Positions 54,801 through 63,084 of a DNA stretch of 64,000 nt are shown here, piece after piece. The notes beneath the pieces were generated by a model, which made no database searches, had not been told where the DNA came from, and was given only the letters and a program-made list of their open reading frames with translations. The DNA is taken from positions 1 to 64,000 of the forward strand of contig JALOTP010000012.1 of assembly GCA_025457865.1 (NCBI GenBank), given 5' to 3'. The position numbers and the translations under genes were made by a program. Position 1 is the first letter of the stretch; each line of letters opens with the position of its first letter. This DNA comes from Thermoplasmatota archaeon (GTDB taxonomy: Archaea; Thermoplasmatota; Penumbrarchaeia; Penumbrarchaeales; Penumbrarchaeaceae).

Positions 54801-57278
54801 ATCCTCGTTCCGGAGGTGCGCCTCGGGCTCCAGATGTTCGGGCGCTCGAGTACAATCGTCCGCCAGATCTCCTCTTCCAGGAATCGGATATCCTCAGGGG
54901 GAGGACTATCAATTGGAGTGAATGTTACGGAGATTCAGGGGAATTCGAGCTTGTCGATAGGGTCACTTGACCTCGATGGGAACGTCATTGAAGGGTCCGA
55001 AGGCAACGGTATAGCACTGGACCTATCGTTCTGGACCCTTGAGAACAGCACGTTCACCAATGGCCCTCCGAGCATATCTGATAACCGCCTCATCGATGTG
55101 AACTGGAGCGCGGTCAGGGTCATGAGGAAGGTGAACATAAGCGAGGATAGCACATTTACCCTTGGCGAAATGGAACTGGTGCATAACAATATTTCGGGGT
55201 GCTCGATCGGGCTGAACCTGACCAGCTGCGGTTATGTGGACGCCTACCTGAACAATTTCATAGGGAACGGGGCAGACGTCGTCTCCGACGATGGCACCAG
55301 CTTCACATGGAACTCCCCAGAGAAGATGTGGTACAGGCATAAGAATGCGAATCACTCGTACTTTTTAGGGAATTATTGGGACCGTTATTCGGGTCCAGAC
55401 GCGGACGATAACGGTATCGGCGATGTCCCATACAATACCGATTATGGTCTGGACCTATATCCGCTGTCGTCAAATGTCGATGACCACTTTCCGCCGTGGA
55501 ACGATGTGACACCCCCCTCGGTGACCATCCTTTTCCCTACGAACGGCTCCTATCTGAGACATACCGAATTTACTCTCAGTTATTCCATTTCCGACAACCT
55601 CCAGGGTTTTCGTGAGATATCGGTAATAGTGGACGGCCACCTGGTAGGAGGAAGGGCCAATTGGGACCTTTCGGACCCCGATACGGTCATCAGGATGAGC
55701 ATAATAGCAAGTGAAGGCGTCCATACGATCGAGATTAGAGCGGTCGATATGGCCGGGAACGAGAACTCGACCTCTTCGACCTTCATGGTGGACATCACCG
55801 ATCCAATCCTGACACTGGTGTCCCCGCAGGAAGGGGCCTTCCTGGCCTCAAATGACATCGAACTTGTCTGGGAGGGGAGCGACATCCCTTCCGGATTGGA
55901 CCGGTTCGAGGTGAGGTTCGGCTCCTGGGAATGGTCGAACAAGGGCCTTGTTGGGAACCATACCTTTTCGGATGTGGCCGACGGCGAACATACCGTTCAG
56001 GTCAGGGTATGGGACAGAGCGGGGAACCAGAGGACCGTCTCAGCCCGTGTGGTCGTTGATACGATCGCACCCCAGCTCACTATACTTCACCCGGTCCAGG
56101 ACCATTATTACAATTCATCACGGATAGAGGTCAGTTGGATGGTGGTGGACATGACGGAGGTCACTTCCGCCCTGGACCTGGACGGTAACGGATTCACCCC
56201 CTTGGGGAGCGCAACACAGCATGCTCTCTCAGGGTTGGTGGACGGAGAGCATGCATTGACGGTAAGAGTCACGGACGGGTCCCTCAATCGGGTCGAACAA
56301 CGCGTGTCCTTCACCATTGATACGAAGGGCCCCCAGGCGAGCGTTCTCTCACCGATTAGGTACGTGAGGTCCTCTGATGTGGTCGTTGTCCTAAAGGCGA
56401 ACGGGACCGGGTCCCCATTGGGAGCCCTATCGATGAGCTTGAACCGGGGTCCATGGACCATCATCGATTCACCCTATGTCGAGAACGATACACTGGAGTT
56501 CGACATGTTCGGTCTGGAAGAAGGTGACCATACGGTGTCCTTCGACCTGCCTGATATGGCCGGGAACCATTGGTACAATACCACCAGGTTCACCATCGAT
56601 ACGATACGACCCACGGTACTTACGGCATCTCCCCTGGGTACCGGTGTAAGGACGGACTCTTCGATATCGGTCGAGTTCTCCGAGACCATGGACCCGGTGC
56701 TCTTCGAGCTAGATATGGATGTCGAGGGGTCATTGGTATGGAACGCTCGAGCCATCACATTCGAACCGTATTCGAGATTATCTCCCGACACCGTTCACAG
56801 GGTCTATTTGAAAGGAAGTGACCTTGCCGGCAATCCTCTGCTCCATTCCTGGGAGTTCACGACCGCATCCAAGGGCACCATCATAGGCAGGATACTGGAT
56901 GAGGGGGGGAAGTCCGTGACGGGAGCCTCGATAGTACTGGATACGGGAGAGACTACGAGAACTGGAATTGACGGTAGGTTCGCGATCGGGGCATCACAAG
57001 GGAACAGGACCGTGACGGTGACCTACAAGGGAAAGGTCCTGGACATCTTCGAGGTGGATATCACTGCAGGGGTCGAGACCGATGTGGGGGACCGGGTGGT
57101 CCAGGTGCCGAAGGGTAACGACCAAAGGGAACGTTCCTGGACATGGCTGGTCATCCTCATCCTGGCAGCCGTTGTTCTGCTGCTGGTCATCCTGTTCCTC
57201 TACTTCCTGCTGGTTCGGAAGGGAAAGGAAGGGGTGGAGGATTGGGGCATCGATCCTGACGAATGGATCGAAGAGTGA
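51834..57278 (+). CDS. Giant parallel beta-helix surface protein with Ig-like and carboxypeptidase-regulatory-like domains
   Basis: An 1814-aa exported protein. The signal peptide (TMISLLLLVLSGPVLI) precedes a CASH/PbH1 beta-helix opening (YSNIQSALDGSIDGDIIVVHPG). It continues to about residue 1200 with long repeats of roughly 40-45 aa that alternate turns containing N-T/N-x-S glycosylation-type sites with short helix rungs (GNDLTKGTGINIGIFS ...). Ig-like domains follow at about 1220-1590, a Big_5-like domain (SVEFSETMDPVLFE), a carboxypeptidase-regulatory-like domain (GRILDEGGKSVTGASIV) near 1685-1740, and a membrane helix at about 1769-1796 with a short acidic tail. Probably envelope-anchored; enzymatic function is not evident. 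Confidence 0.85.
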   Translation: MEHKKTLTMISLLLLVLSGPVLINPQEGIGGEIALDGNKTGTIVPTVSKIGPQYGGSTLHVGSGQTYSNIQSALDGSIDGDIIVVHPGKYTENVVVGKAVHIRGMKGAIIEGSNLIAIRITTSNVTVTGMGINNSSNGVFSTSMGLNISDCNFYRNTLDVRFEVVNNTLTNDFLGYPLELINNTIDHASNSNMIDITLTLGSNWRPVNISIGSVMISRNRITNTLNRGYDVRIRETFSLVKDANILIGDIWALKNNFSSMDYGISLTRTLTDLEDMDVGIGGAYLEGNWVTNPRTQGIMITNTFSRWTGTTKGDLGPMVVRENRVVSTSFSTSGVTVNPVQFSQCTGMSSLTIGDIDISSNIVNVSSRAVYINTNQPMNSCSGNASLTVGEVSVRNNDVVSRGSIGVNYVLTTLSLNFNSTSRFGNVTFYGNKVVSSISQGITVTMTDITSSMSGNAAFGHGGFEFQNNRITSSSYSIYSTFTRVGKGASGYSKFSMGKVLVQGNILSGSNGVRVSMSDTLTNGDGRSIAALGDVELRSNTIKSTSQSLYLSLTNMVSHIKGNASASMGRVSMVENTLRSNTDGIYMTIDTICYDLTGGTTSEFGGLGVEGNTMSTVNYGVNAVRMRYLGENLYDNSSTEVGEVSVSGNDLTKGTGINIGIFSYLGFYLYGNSTFDMGGLRVNTNKVNSSSTGISLGQCSYLGSNVHDNASSRIGEMSIDGNVVSSSGIGITIPSPGIIACTLSGYSISSVGLLSVEDNNVTSGDIGINVGTFGPVGTELYGSSQSEMDGLSICGNHIISKGLGINLGSAYNLGSSLSGISRSEVGKVRISDNTVTSRSHGVYVETYQEVGSNNGGRSNSSIGGLEISSNTISSDGFGVFTGTPYIMGYMNTDDSWTEIGDISFSGNTIVSNGTGILVGFIGMVSYHLRGNATVRVGRFGFDGNTISSNASGIHLLDAMELSYLSYDNVTTHLDGLTLDDNTIDCRDSGILVPEVRLGLQMFGRSSTIVRQISSSRNRISSGGGLSIGVNVTEIQGNSSLSIGSLDLDGNVIEGSEGNGIALDLSFWTLENSTFTNGPPSISDNRLIDVNWSAVRVMRKVNISEDSTFTLGEMELVHNNISGCSIGLNLTSCGYVDAYLNNFIGNGADVVSDDGTSFTWNSPEKMWYRHKNANHSYFLGNYWDRYSGPDADDNGIGDVPYNTDYGLDLYPLSSNVDDHFPPWNDVTPPSVTILFPTNGSYLRHTEFTLSYSISDNLQGFREISVIVDGHLVGGRANWDLSDPDTVIRMSIIASEGVHTIEIRAVDMAGNENSTSSTFMVDITDPILTLVSPQEGAFLASNDIELVWEGSDIPSGLDRFEVRFGSWEWSNKGLVGNHTFSDVADGEHTVQVRVWDRAGNQRTVSARVVVDTIAPQLTILHPVQDHYYNSSRIEVSWMVVDMTEVTSALDLDGNGFTPLGSATQHALSGLVDGEHALTVRVTDGSLNRVEQRVSFTIDTKGPQASVLSPIRYVRSSDVVVVLKANGTGSPLGALSMSLNRGPWTIIDSPYVENDTLEFDMFGLEEGDHTVSFDLPDMAGNHWYNTTRFTIDTIRPTVLTASPLGTGVRTDSSISVEFSETMDPVLFELDMDVEGSLVWNARAITFEPYSRLSPDTVHRVYLKGSDLAGNPLLHSWEFTTASKGTIIGRILDEGGKSVTGASIVLDTGETTRTGIDGRFAIGASQGNRTVTVTYKGKVLDIFEVDITAGVETDVGDRVVQVPKGNDQRERSWTWLVILILAAVVLLLVILFLYFLLVRKGKEGVEDWGIDPDEWIEE

Positions 57279-57322
57279 GCGGTTGTAAATTAAATACGAA
57301 AAGCCACATTCTCCTCGATCGA

Positions 57323-58552
57323 ATGAGAAAAAAGGTCTCACAACCGTTCAAGTTCGAGCTATTCGACATAAACGGCAAGAGGCTCACTGCGACGAGGGAC
57401 CTCTTCCGCCGTTACCTGGAGACCGATTGGGAGAAGAAGGACAAGAATGTCAAACTGTTCCAGTTCATCCTCCCCTTCGTCCTGGGAGCCGTCATCCTTG
57501 CTCTTAGCGTTGGTAGCGTGCTAGTATCTATGGGTTGGCCTACAGCGAAGAACCTCCTCAATGTCTGGCTGTTCTATGCGATCCCACTTATGGGCAAGGA
57601 GATACTCATCCCGAAGACCATCCTCGGTTCCAACCCCCCACCCGCGCTCCTCGTGGGTGCCGTCACTTCGCTCATAGACGTCTGCTACTGCCTATTCCTG
57701 ATCTGGAACTACGACTGGATCAAATCCGTGAAGTACCTCGGCCCCAAGCTCACGACGGCCGAGGAGAAGGGTAAGGAAAGGGTCGCCAGGTCCAAATGGT
57801 TCTCCAAGGCCGCATTCTTAGCTACCACCATGTTCGTTCTCGTCCCCTTCAAAGGGGCCGGAGGCATCGGAGGGGCGATACTTGGTAGGATAATGGGTTT
57901 GAAGCCTTACAAGGTCCTGTTAGCGGTCCTTGTCGGTTCGATGGTTGAATCCCTCACCTATGCCTTTCTATCGGAATCGATAAGCCCCATACTGGATAGC
58001 TCTCCGCTCTTCGGTTGGCTCAAGACGGTCAATGTCCTCCAGATCTTCATGGTCATGGTGATGATAGTCCTGATAATATATGTCATAAGGAACCCGAAAA
58101 AGGCAGTGACGAACACGGCAGGGTCATTGACAAAGGTCATGGACCTTGCAGAGGAAGGGGTCATCGCCTTCGAGGGATTGAGCGAAAGGACGACCAGGTT
58201 CACCCTCATGAGCAATAGGGAGACCATAAGGGAACTGAACCAGGCGACCGATCTGCTGGTGGATCAGAGAATGGACATCATCACCGCACCGGTGAGGGTC
58301 CTTGGACCGCAGGGGGAGCAGCTGGCACTGGCCGTCAAGGAGAGCGGGAATGACGGCATATCGATTGCCAAAGGAGCGCTCAGAAGGACGGCCGGTAATG
58401 GTCTGTCACTATCCGGAAGGTCCTTGAAAAGAGCAGCCAGGATAACGGTCGTAGGATTACGGATGGCAAAGGGCGGTGTCAAGAAGGGCGAATACATAGT
58501 CCTCTTGGTCGGGGGGCATGTCCATAAGGTCCTGAGGGCGGACAGGGACTGA
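57323..58552 (+). CDS. COG2426/Sm_multidrug_ex-type membrane protein
   Basis: A 409-aa protein, with ATG 57323 chosen because a TATA-like TAAATTAAAT lies at about 57287-57296, so the track's 57263 start would lie upstream of the likely transcript. Four to five membrane helices include the family core (KGAGGIGGAILGRIMGLKPYK and VLVGSMVESLTYAFL). The 120-residue C-terminal part (LTKVMDLAEEGVIAFEGLSE to the end) is basic and helical, and is larger than in the usual short members. The family is called a small multidrug exporter on weak grounds; true function unknown. It starts 44 bases after the beta-helix gene. Confidence 0.78.
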   Translation: MRKKVSQPFKFELFDINGKRLTATRDLFRRYLETDWEKKDKNVKLFQFILPFVLGAVILALSVGSVLVSMGWPTAKNLLNVWLFYAIPLMGKEILIPKTILGSNPPPALLVGAVTSLIDVCYCLFLIWNYDWIKSVKYLGPKLTTAEEKGKERVARSKWFSKAAFLATTMFVLVPFKGAGGIGGAILGRIMGLKPYKVLLAVLVGSMVESLTYAFLSESISPILDSSPLFGWLKTVNVLQIFMVMVMIVLIIYVIRNPKKAVTNTAGSLTKVMDLAEEGVIAFEGLSERTTRFTLMSNRETIRELNQATDLLVDQRMDIITAPVRVLGPQGEQLALAVKESGNDGISIAKGALRRTAGNGLSLSGRSLKRAARITVVGLRMAKGGVKKGEYIVLLVGGHVHKVLRADRD

Positions 58553-58633
58553 CAATTGAGCATAATTGGCCAATGAATACCATATTGGTAAATTACCCGG
58601 TAAAAGAATAAATAATATGCCATCATTATTACT

Positions 58634-60952
58634 ATGAGATCGAATACGGGAACAGAATGGAACGGGTCAGGTGCGTTCGGGATGGCCGACAAGACAAAGA
58701 AGACCGTCAGGAAGCGTGGCTACGGTTTTGGAACGGCCCCGGTCTTCCTGACCTCCGTCTGCGCTATCATGGGCGCCATAATGTTCTTGAGGTTCGGGTT
58801 CGCGCTCGGTCATGTCGGACTTCTCTATGCCCTTCTAATCATAGTCCTGGGTCATGCAATAACCATCCCGACAGGCCTTGCCGTTTCCGAGATAGCAACG
58901 AACCTCAGGGTGGGGGGAGGGGGCGAATATTACATGATCAGCCGGTCCTTCGGACCAAGGATAGGGGGCACGATCGGTGTCATGCTATATGCGGCCCAAG
59001 CGATCTCGGTCTCTTTCTACATCATTGGTTTCACTGAAGGGGTGAAGCCACTTGTACCGTTCATCCAGGAACAGCTCTTGGACCGATTGCCCTTCGGCAT
59101 GGTCTACGACCCGAGGATGATAAGCATCCCCCTGGGTCTGGTGATGTTCACCATCCTTCTGACAAGGGGGGCGAACATCGGGATAAAGCTCCTCTATGTG
59201 ATATTCGCCGGAATGATGGCAGGGGTGGCGGTCTTCATGATAAGCCCCTCCATGGCAGGTGCCCCATCAGGTATCACTGAGACCACGGCGAACCCGCTCC
59301 CGTTCATCACGGTCTTTGCCATTGTCTTCCCAGCCTTCACGGGGATGACGGCAGGGGTCGGACTGTCCGGTGACCTGAAGGACCCTGGAAAATCGATCCC
59401 CAAAGGGATAATGATCGCTATAGGCATGGGTTTCTTCGTATATCTGGCAATGATCATCAAATTGTATCTTAGCGCACCTACTGAATCACTTGCTTCCAAT
59501 AATCTGATAATATATGACCTTGCAAAGGGGATAACGCCGAACATCAACCTTGGAGCGGTCATTCTCATTGGCCTCTTCGGCGCTACACTTTCATCAGCAG
59601 TGGGCTTTGCCCTCATTGCCCCCAGGACCTTACAGGCTCTGAGCGGCGACAAGATCATCCCCAACAGGACCATAATGGACTTCCTCAAGTTCGGCCGCGG
59701 GAGGGAGAACGAACCTACGAATGCGATGCTCATATCCTCATTGATAGCGATGGTATTCCTCTTCTTGGGCGACCTGAACGCGGTCGCTCAGATCATCACC
59801 ATGTTCTTCCTCATCACCTACGGCTCTGTCTGTCTGATATCGTTCATGGAGCATTTCGCCGGAAACCCCTCTTACAGACCCACGTTCAAGACACGATGGT
59901 ACATATCGCTGGTCGGTGCGGTCCTCTGCTTCGGTGTGATGTTCCAGTTCAGCCCCATCTACGCTATCGTCACCCTGCTCATCATGGGGGGCATCTATCT
60001 AAGCCTCGGCTACCGCCATAAGAGGTCCAGGTCCTTCGCCATAATCTTCCAGGGCGTGATGTTCCAGCTAGCCAGGTTCATGAAGATCAATCTGCAGAGG
60101 AGCATGTCAAAACCGGACAAGTTCAACTGGAGGCCGTCCGTCATCGCCATAACGACGGATGCCAAGGAGCGCGCCAGTCCCAAGGACGTCCTTCGATGGA
60201 TATCCCATCATTACGGCTTCGGTACCTTGCTCCATCTGAGCATAGGGAAGCTCGACAAGGACACTCTCAAAGCATCCAAGAGGATCGAGAAGGACCTCAT
60301 CAGGGAGATGAGGATGACCAAGGCGAACTATTCGGTCGCAACTCTGGTATCGCCTTCCATGCTGACCGCTGTTGCGCAAACGGTCCAGATATCGGGCATA
60401 TCCGGTCTTGACAACAACACGATAATGTTCGAGTTCAATCAGAACAGGACAGAAGAGATCCCTAAGGTAATGGAGGGCATCAGGACCGCAATGGCCGCGA
60501 GCTTCAATACCCTGGTCCTGAGGTCCACGGAGCACAATTTCGGAACGAGGAGGAACATAGACCTGTGGATCATGAAGGACGATTTCAGGAACGTGAACCT
60601 GATGATACTCCTTGCCTACATCATCCTGGAACACCAGGAATGGAGCGAGGCGGATATCACCATCCACACACTGTTCCCGCGGGGGGAGAAGGCACAGCTT
60701 GCCAAGAGGGTTAAGATGCTGATCTCCAAAGGGAGATTGCCCATATCCGTCAGGTCGGTCCGCTCCTATTCATACGATAGCGAAGAGGAGGTCCGGTCCA
60801 TAATCAAGAAGTATTCACATGATTCGGACCTTACCATAATGGGTTTCACGTTAGAGGAGATAGAGAAGGAGGGGTCCGATATCTTCACCAGGTATCCCAT
60901 AGCGACCGATACTCTCTTCGTATCGGCAGTCCAGGATATCGTCATAGTATGA
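58634..60952 (+). CDS. SLC12-type cation-chloride cotransporter/amino acid permease
   Basis: A 772-aa transporter of the APC superfamily, SLC12 branch. The 12-helix transport domain is recognisable (TAPVFLTSVCAIMGAIMFLRFGFALG; GGGGEYYMISRSFGPRIGG; PAFTGMTAGVGLSGDLKDP). A cytoplasmic C-terminal domain of about 250 residues with a USP-like alpha/beta pattern follows, as in NKCC/KCC and in the archaeal homologue of Methanosarcina. It would couple Na+/K+ with chloride or move amino acids. The first ATG 58634 follows a TATA-like AATAAATAATATG at leaderless distance; Met17 at 58682 is a weaker alternative. Confidence 0.9.
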   Translation: MRSNTGTEWNGSGAFGMADKTKKTVRKRGYGFGTAPVFLTSVCAIMGAIMFLRFGFALGHVGLLYALLIIVLGHAITIPTGLAVSEIATNLRVGGGGEYYMISRSFGPRIGGTIGVMLYAAQAISVSFYIIGFTEGVKPLVPFIQEQLLDRLPFGMVYDPRMISIPLGLVMFTILLTRGANIGIKLLYVIFAGMMAGVAVFMISPSMAGAPSGITETTANPLPFITVFAIVFPAFTGMTAGVGLSGDLKDPGKSIPKGIMIAIGMGFFVYLAMIIKLYLSAPTESLASNNLIIYDLAKGITPNINLGAVILIGLFGATLSSAVGFALIAPRTLQALSGDKIIPNRTIMDFLKFGRGRENEPTNAMLISSLIAMVFLFLGDLNAVAQIITMFFLITYGSVCLISFMEHFAGNPSYRPTFKTRWYISLVGAVLCFGVMFQFSPIYAIVTLLIMGGIYLSLGYRHKRSRSFAIIFQGVMFQLARFMKINLQRSMSKPDKFNWRPSVIAITTDAKERASPKDVLRWISHHYGFGTLLHLSIGKLDKDTLKASKRIEKDLIREMRMTKANYSVATLVSPSMLTAVAQTVQISGISGLDNNTIMFEFNQNRTEEIPKVMEGIRTAMAASFNTLVLRSTEHNFGTRRNIDLWIMKDDFRNVNLMILLAYIILEHQEWSEADITIHTLFPRGEKAQLAKRVKMLISKGRLPISVRSVRSYSYDSEEEVRSIIKKYSHDSDLTIMGFTLEEIEKEGSDIFTRYPIATDTLFVSAVQDIVIV

Positions 60953-61080
60953 AGCAAGGTCCCCTCGAAAGTCAATGACGGGAAGGCCGAACGGATTTCC
61001 GATGAGATCGGTCGAAATACCCTTTTGTTCGAATACATGGAGTTCCCCAAAAGACTTAAGAACCTGTCCGCATCATAGTT

Positions 61081-61779
61081 ATGCCCATGAGGTATCATTG
61101 GACCTTGGTCTTGGCCCTTTCCATCCTATTCCTCTGCCCCCTGACCCTGCAGGTCAATTCGGCCGAGAGGAGGAGCGCTGTCGAGGTGATAGACATAGAC
61201 AGACCTCTGGTCTTCACCATCGATTACGGTGCAGGTGACAGGATGGCCCTATCAGCCGCTATCCATGTCACAGGTCCTCCGATATCGGTTTTCCTGATCA
61301 AGGGAAAGGCATCGTTCAGGGACTGGGTCCGCAGCGAGGATGTGGATATCGATGATATCAAAACGGGGAACGCATCCTCGGGAATGAATTCCACCTTCAT
61401 GGTCGTGACCAATTTCTCAATCATGAACATAACCGAGTTCGATCGTTCGATGGACATAGGCAACAGGGACGTTTACTATCTTGTGATCGCCATCCACAGG
61501 TATGCCGGAATGCCCGCGGTCGATATCCTCCTTCAGACCTCAACAGTTGATTATGATATCACCTGGGAATTCGAAGATAAGGAGGTCCCGCTCTGGCTCC
61601 TGCCCCTGGCAATGCTCTTCTTCATAGCCGGGACCGTAATGGTCGTTTACTACGTCTGGACCAGGATGGCCCGTATTCCCGAACCCCTTGAAGAAGAACC
61701 CCGAAGACGGGACTTTGGTGGCCGTGCTGCAACTCGCTCCAACAGAGGTCCGATCGGACGCCCACCATCGAAGAGATAG
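61081..61779 (+). CDS. Exported single-pass membrane protein, emp24/GOLD-like sandwich
   Basis: A 232-aa protein. The signal peptide (WTLVLALSILFLCPLTL) precedes a beta-rich extracytoplasmic domain of about 140 residues (VFTIDYGAGDRMALSAAIHV, DVYYLVIAIHRYAG). A membrane helix (VPLWLLPLAMLFFIAGTVMVVYYVW) and a basic/acidic tail follow. Size and order match the 165-aa protein at 45933, and the two may belong to one loosely conserved family. Convergent with the DUF1844-like gene two bases away. Confidence 0.7.
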   Translation: MPMRYHWTLVLALSILFLCPLTLQVNSAERRSAVEVIDIDRPLVFTIDYGAGDRMALSAAIHVTGPPISVFLIKGKASFRDWVRSEDVDIDDIKTGNASSGMNSTFMVVTNFSIMNITEFDRSMDIGNRDVYYLVIAIHRYAGMPAVDILLQTSTVDYDITWEFEDKEVPLWLLPLAMLFFIAGTVMVVYYVWTRMARIPEPLEEEPRRRDFGGRAATRSNRGPIGRPPSKR

Positions 61780-61781
61780 GC

Positions 61782-62111
61782 CTATTCCGCCCTCTTCGAT
61801 TTGTTGATGTAGTTCATCTGCAGGTCCATAAGTGTCCTTCTCAGGTCCTTTACCAGTTCCTTTCCAAGGTAGGGGGAAAGGGTGTTGAGATTTGCCTCGA
61901 AGAGGTCTATGGCAAGTTTGGCCTGCTCCAGGTCGAGCTCGGGGACCGCCCCGCCGTGGAGAGGTACCAGGCCGAGATGGTGCCATGCTTGGCCAGCATA
62001 AAGGGATAGGTTGTAGGTGGCAACATCCTTGACGGAGCTCAGTGCCTTTAGCAGCGCTTCCTGTTGGTCGGTCTCTGGAACTTCTGGGTCCTGTTCTTCT
62101 TCCCCGGTCAT
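61782..62111 (-). CDS. DUF1844-family protein
   Basis: A 109-aa protein. The C-terminal 85 residues follow the DUF1844 pattern seen in bacteria: YAGQAWHHLGLVP, then VPELDLEQAKLAIDLFEANLNTLSPYLGKELVKDLRRTLMDLQMNYI. The N-terminus is acidic and probably disordered. Function unknown. The domain is mainly bacterial. It lies in a probable operon with the zinc-ribbon protein upstream on the same strand (29-base gap), and has a GGAGGGA site. TATA-like AGATATAG lies about 35 bases upstream of the ATG. Confidence 0.78.
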   Translation of the reverse strand: MTGEEEQDPEVPETDQQEALLKALSSVKDVATYNLSLYAGQAWHHLGLVPLHGGAVPELDLEQAKLAIDLFEANLNTLSPYLGKELVKDLRRTLMDLQMNYINKSKRAE

Positions 62112-62140
62112 GGTCGTCCCTCCAATTTAAGCGGTGAATG

Positions 62141-63007
62141 TCAACTATATCTTAAATCTCTTCTCTTTCGCGCCCTCTCGGTCCCCCAACCATCGTCCTC
62201 ATCATCGTTCAGCCATTCGACCGTGTTCTTCTTTGAGGGTTTTTTTTCTGGAATTATGTCCATGGAGCGCACCGTTCCCAGGTCTATCTCGAAATCCTCT
62301 TCGTCCTCTTCCTCCTCCCCCCAATCCTCCTCTTCAACGTCCTCCTCCTCGTCCTCGTCCCAGTTCACACCAGAGGACCGGACCGTCCTCCTGTTGGCAT
62401 TGGCCTGGGCTTCCTCGGTCATGAACCTTGGTGCTGCCGCCCCCACGGTCTCTACCTTCCTTGGTCCCCTGCCATCAGGTCTGCTCCGTTCGAATAGTGA
62501 AGCCCCGGAAGCTCCGGATCGGGTTTCGAAAGGCCGACCCTTGGTAACGAAGTCACGGTCCTCGGCAGAGGCCCTGAAATCCGTGATGGGGGCGCCGTTC
62601 TCGTCCCGGGGCAGGTCGGTCTGAGGGGTATCAGGGTCTGGGAAATCGCCCCCTCTCTGGCCGGAGAGGTCCATCTGCTCGAAGGTCTTGATCTGCTCTT
62701 CCAGGAACTTTTTCAGGTCCAGTGCCCTCTCGACCTCCTCGCTGCCGCCAAGGTCCCTCAGGCCCGTTCTCAGCTTTTCCTCCGATATCCTGCCCTCCCT
62801 GAAAGCTGTCAGGAGGGTACGTTTCTTCTTCATTATCTTGAGAGTTTCGGGATCGACCTTCTTCCTGCTAGCATTGGGACTGCCTGGGCCGGCACTTCTT
62901 GGGATCGCTTTCCTCGCATGGAAACGCAGCCCGCAGACCGCACAGTAATCGAGATTGAAGCCGTTCCTTTCAGAACAGTTGGGGCAAATGTCCGGGTTCG
63001 CTCCCAT
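62141..63007 (-). CDS. Zinc-ribbon protein with SHOCT-like helix and acidic disordered tail
   Basis: A 288-aa protein. An N-terminal zinc ribbon (CPNCSERNGFNLDYCAVCG) is followed by a basic linker, a helical SHOCT-like segment (LTAFREGRISEEKLRTGLRDLG) and coiled-coil sequence (VERALDLKKFLEEQIKTFEQMD). The C-terminal 150 residues are low-complexity with a long run of Asp/Glu, ending basic. It is likely cytoplasmic. The TATA box (about 63030-63040) is among the clearest in the window. The role is unknown; the architecture suits a scaffold or nucleic-acid-associated protein. Confidence 0.72.
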   Translation of the reverse strand: MGANPDICPNCSERNGFNLDYCAVCGLRFHARKAIPRSAGPGSPNASRKKVDPETLKIMKKKRTLLTAFREGRISEEKLRTGLRDLGGSEEVERALDLKKFLEEQIKTFEQMDLSGQRGGDFPDPDTPQTDLPRDENGAPITDFRASAEDRDFVTKGRPFETRSGASGASLFERSRPDGRGPRKVETVGAAAPRFMTEEAQANANRRTVRSSGVNWDEDEEEDVEEEDWGEEEEDEEDFEIDLGTVRSMDIIPEKKPSKKNTVEWLNDDEDDGWGTERARKRRDLRYS

Positions 63008-63029
63008 CGTGTTCGGATTGATAGGTTTC

Positions 63030-63040
63030 TATATATATTT
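63030..63040 (-). promoter_or_regulatory. TATA box of the zinc-ribbon gene
   Basis: AAATATATATA on the minus strand, 23-33 bases before the ATG at 63007, giving a very short leader. Confidence 0.6.
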
Positions 63041-63084
63041 TAAGTGAAGAATCACAAAACAGGCAACGAACCGGCGGGAGGTCC

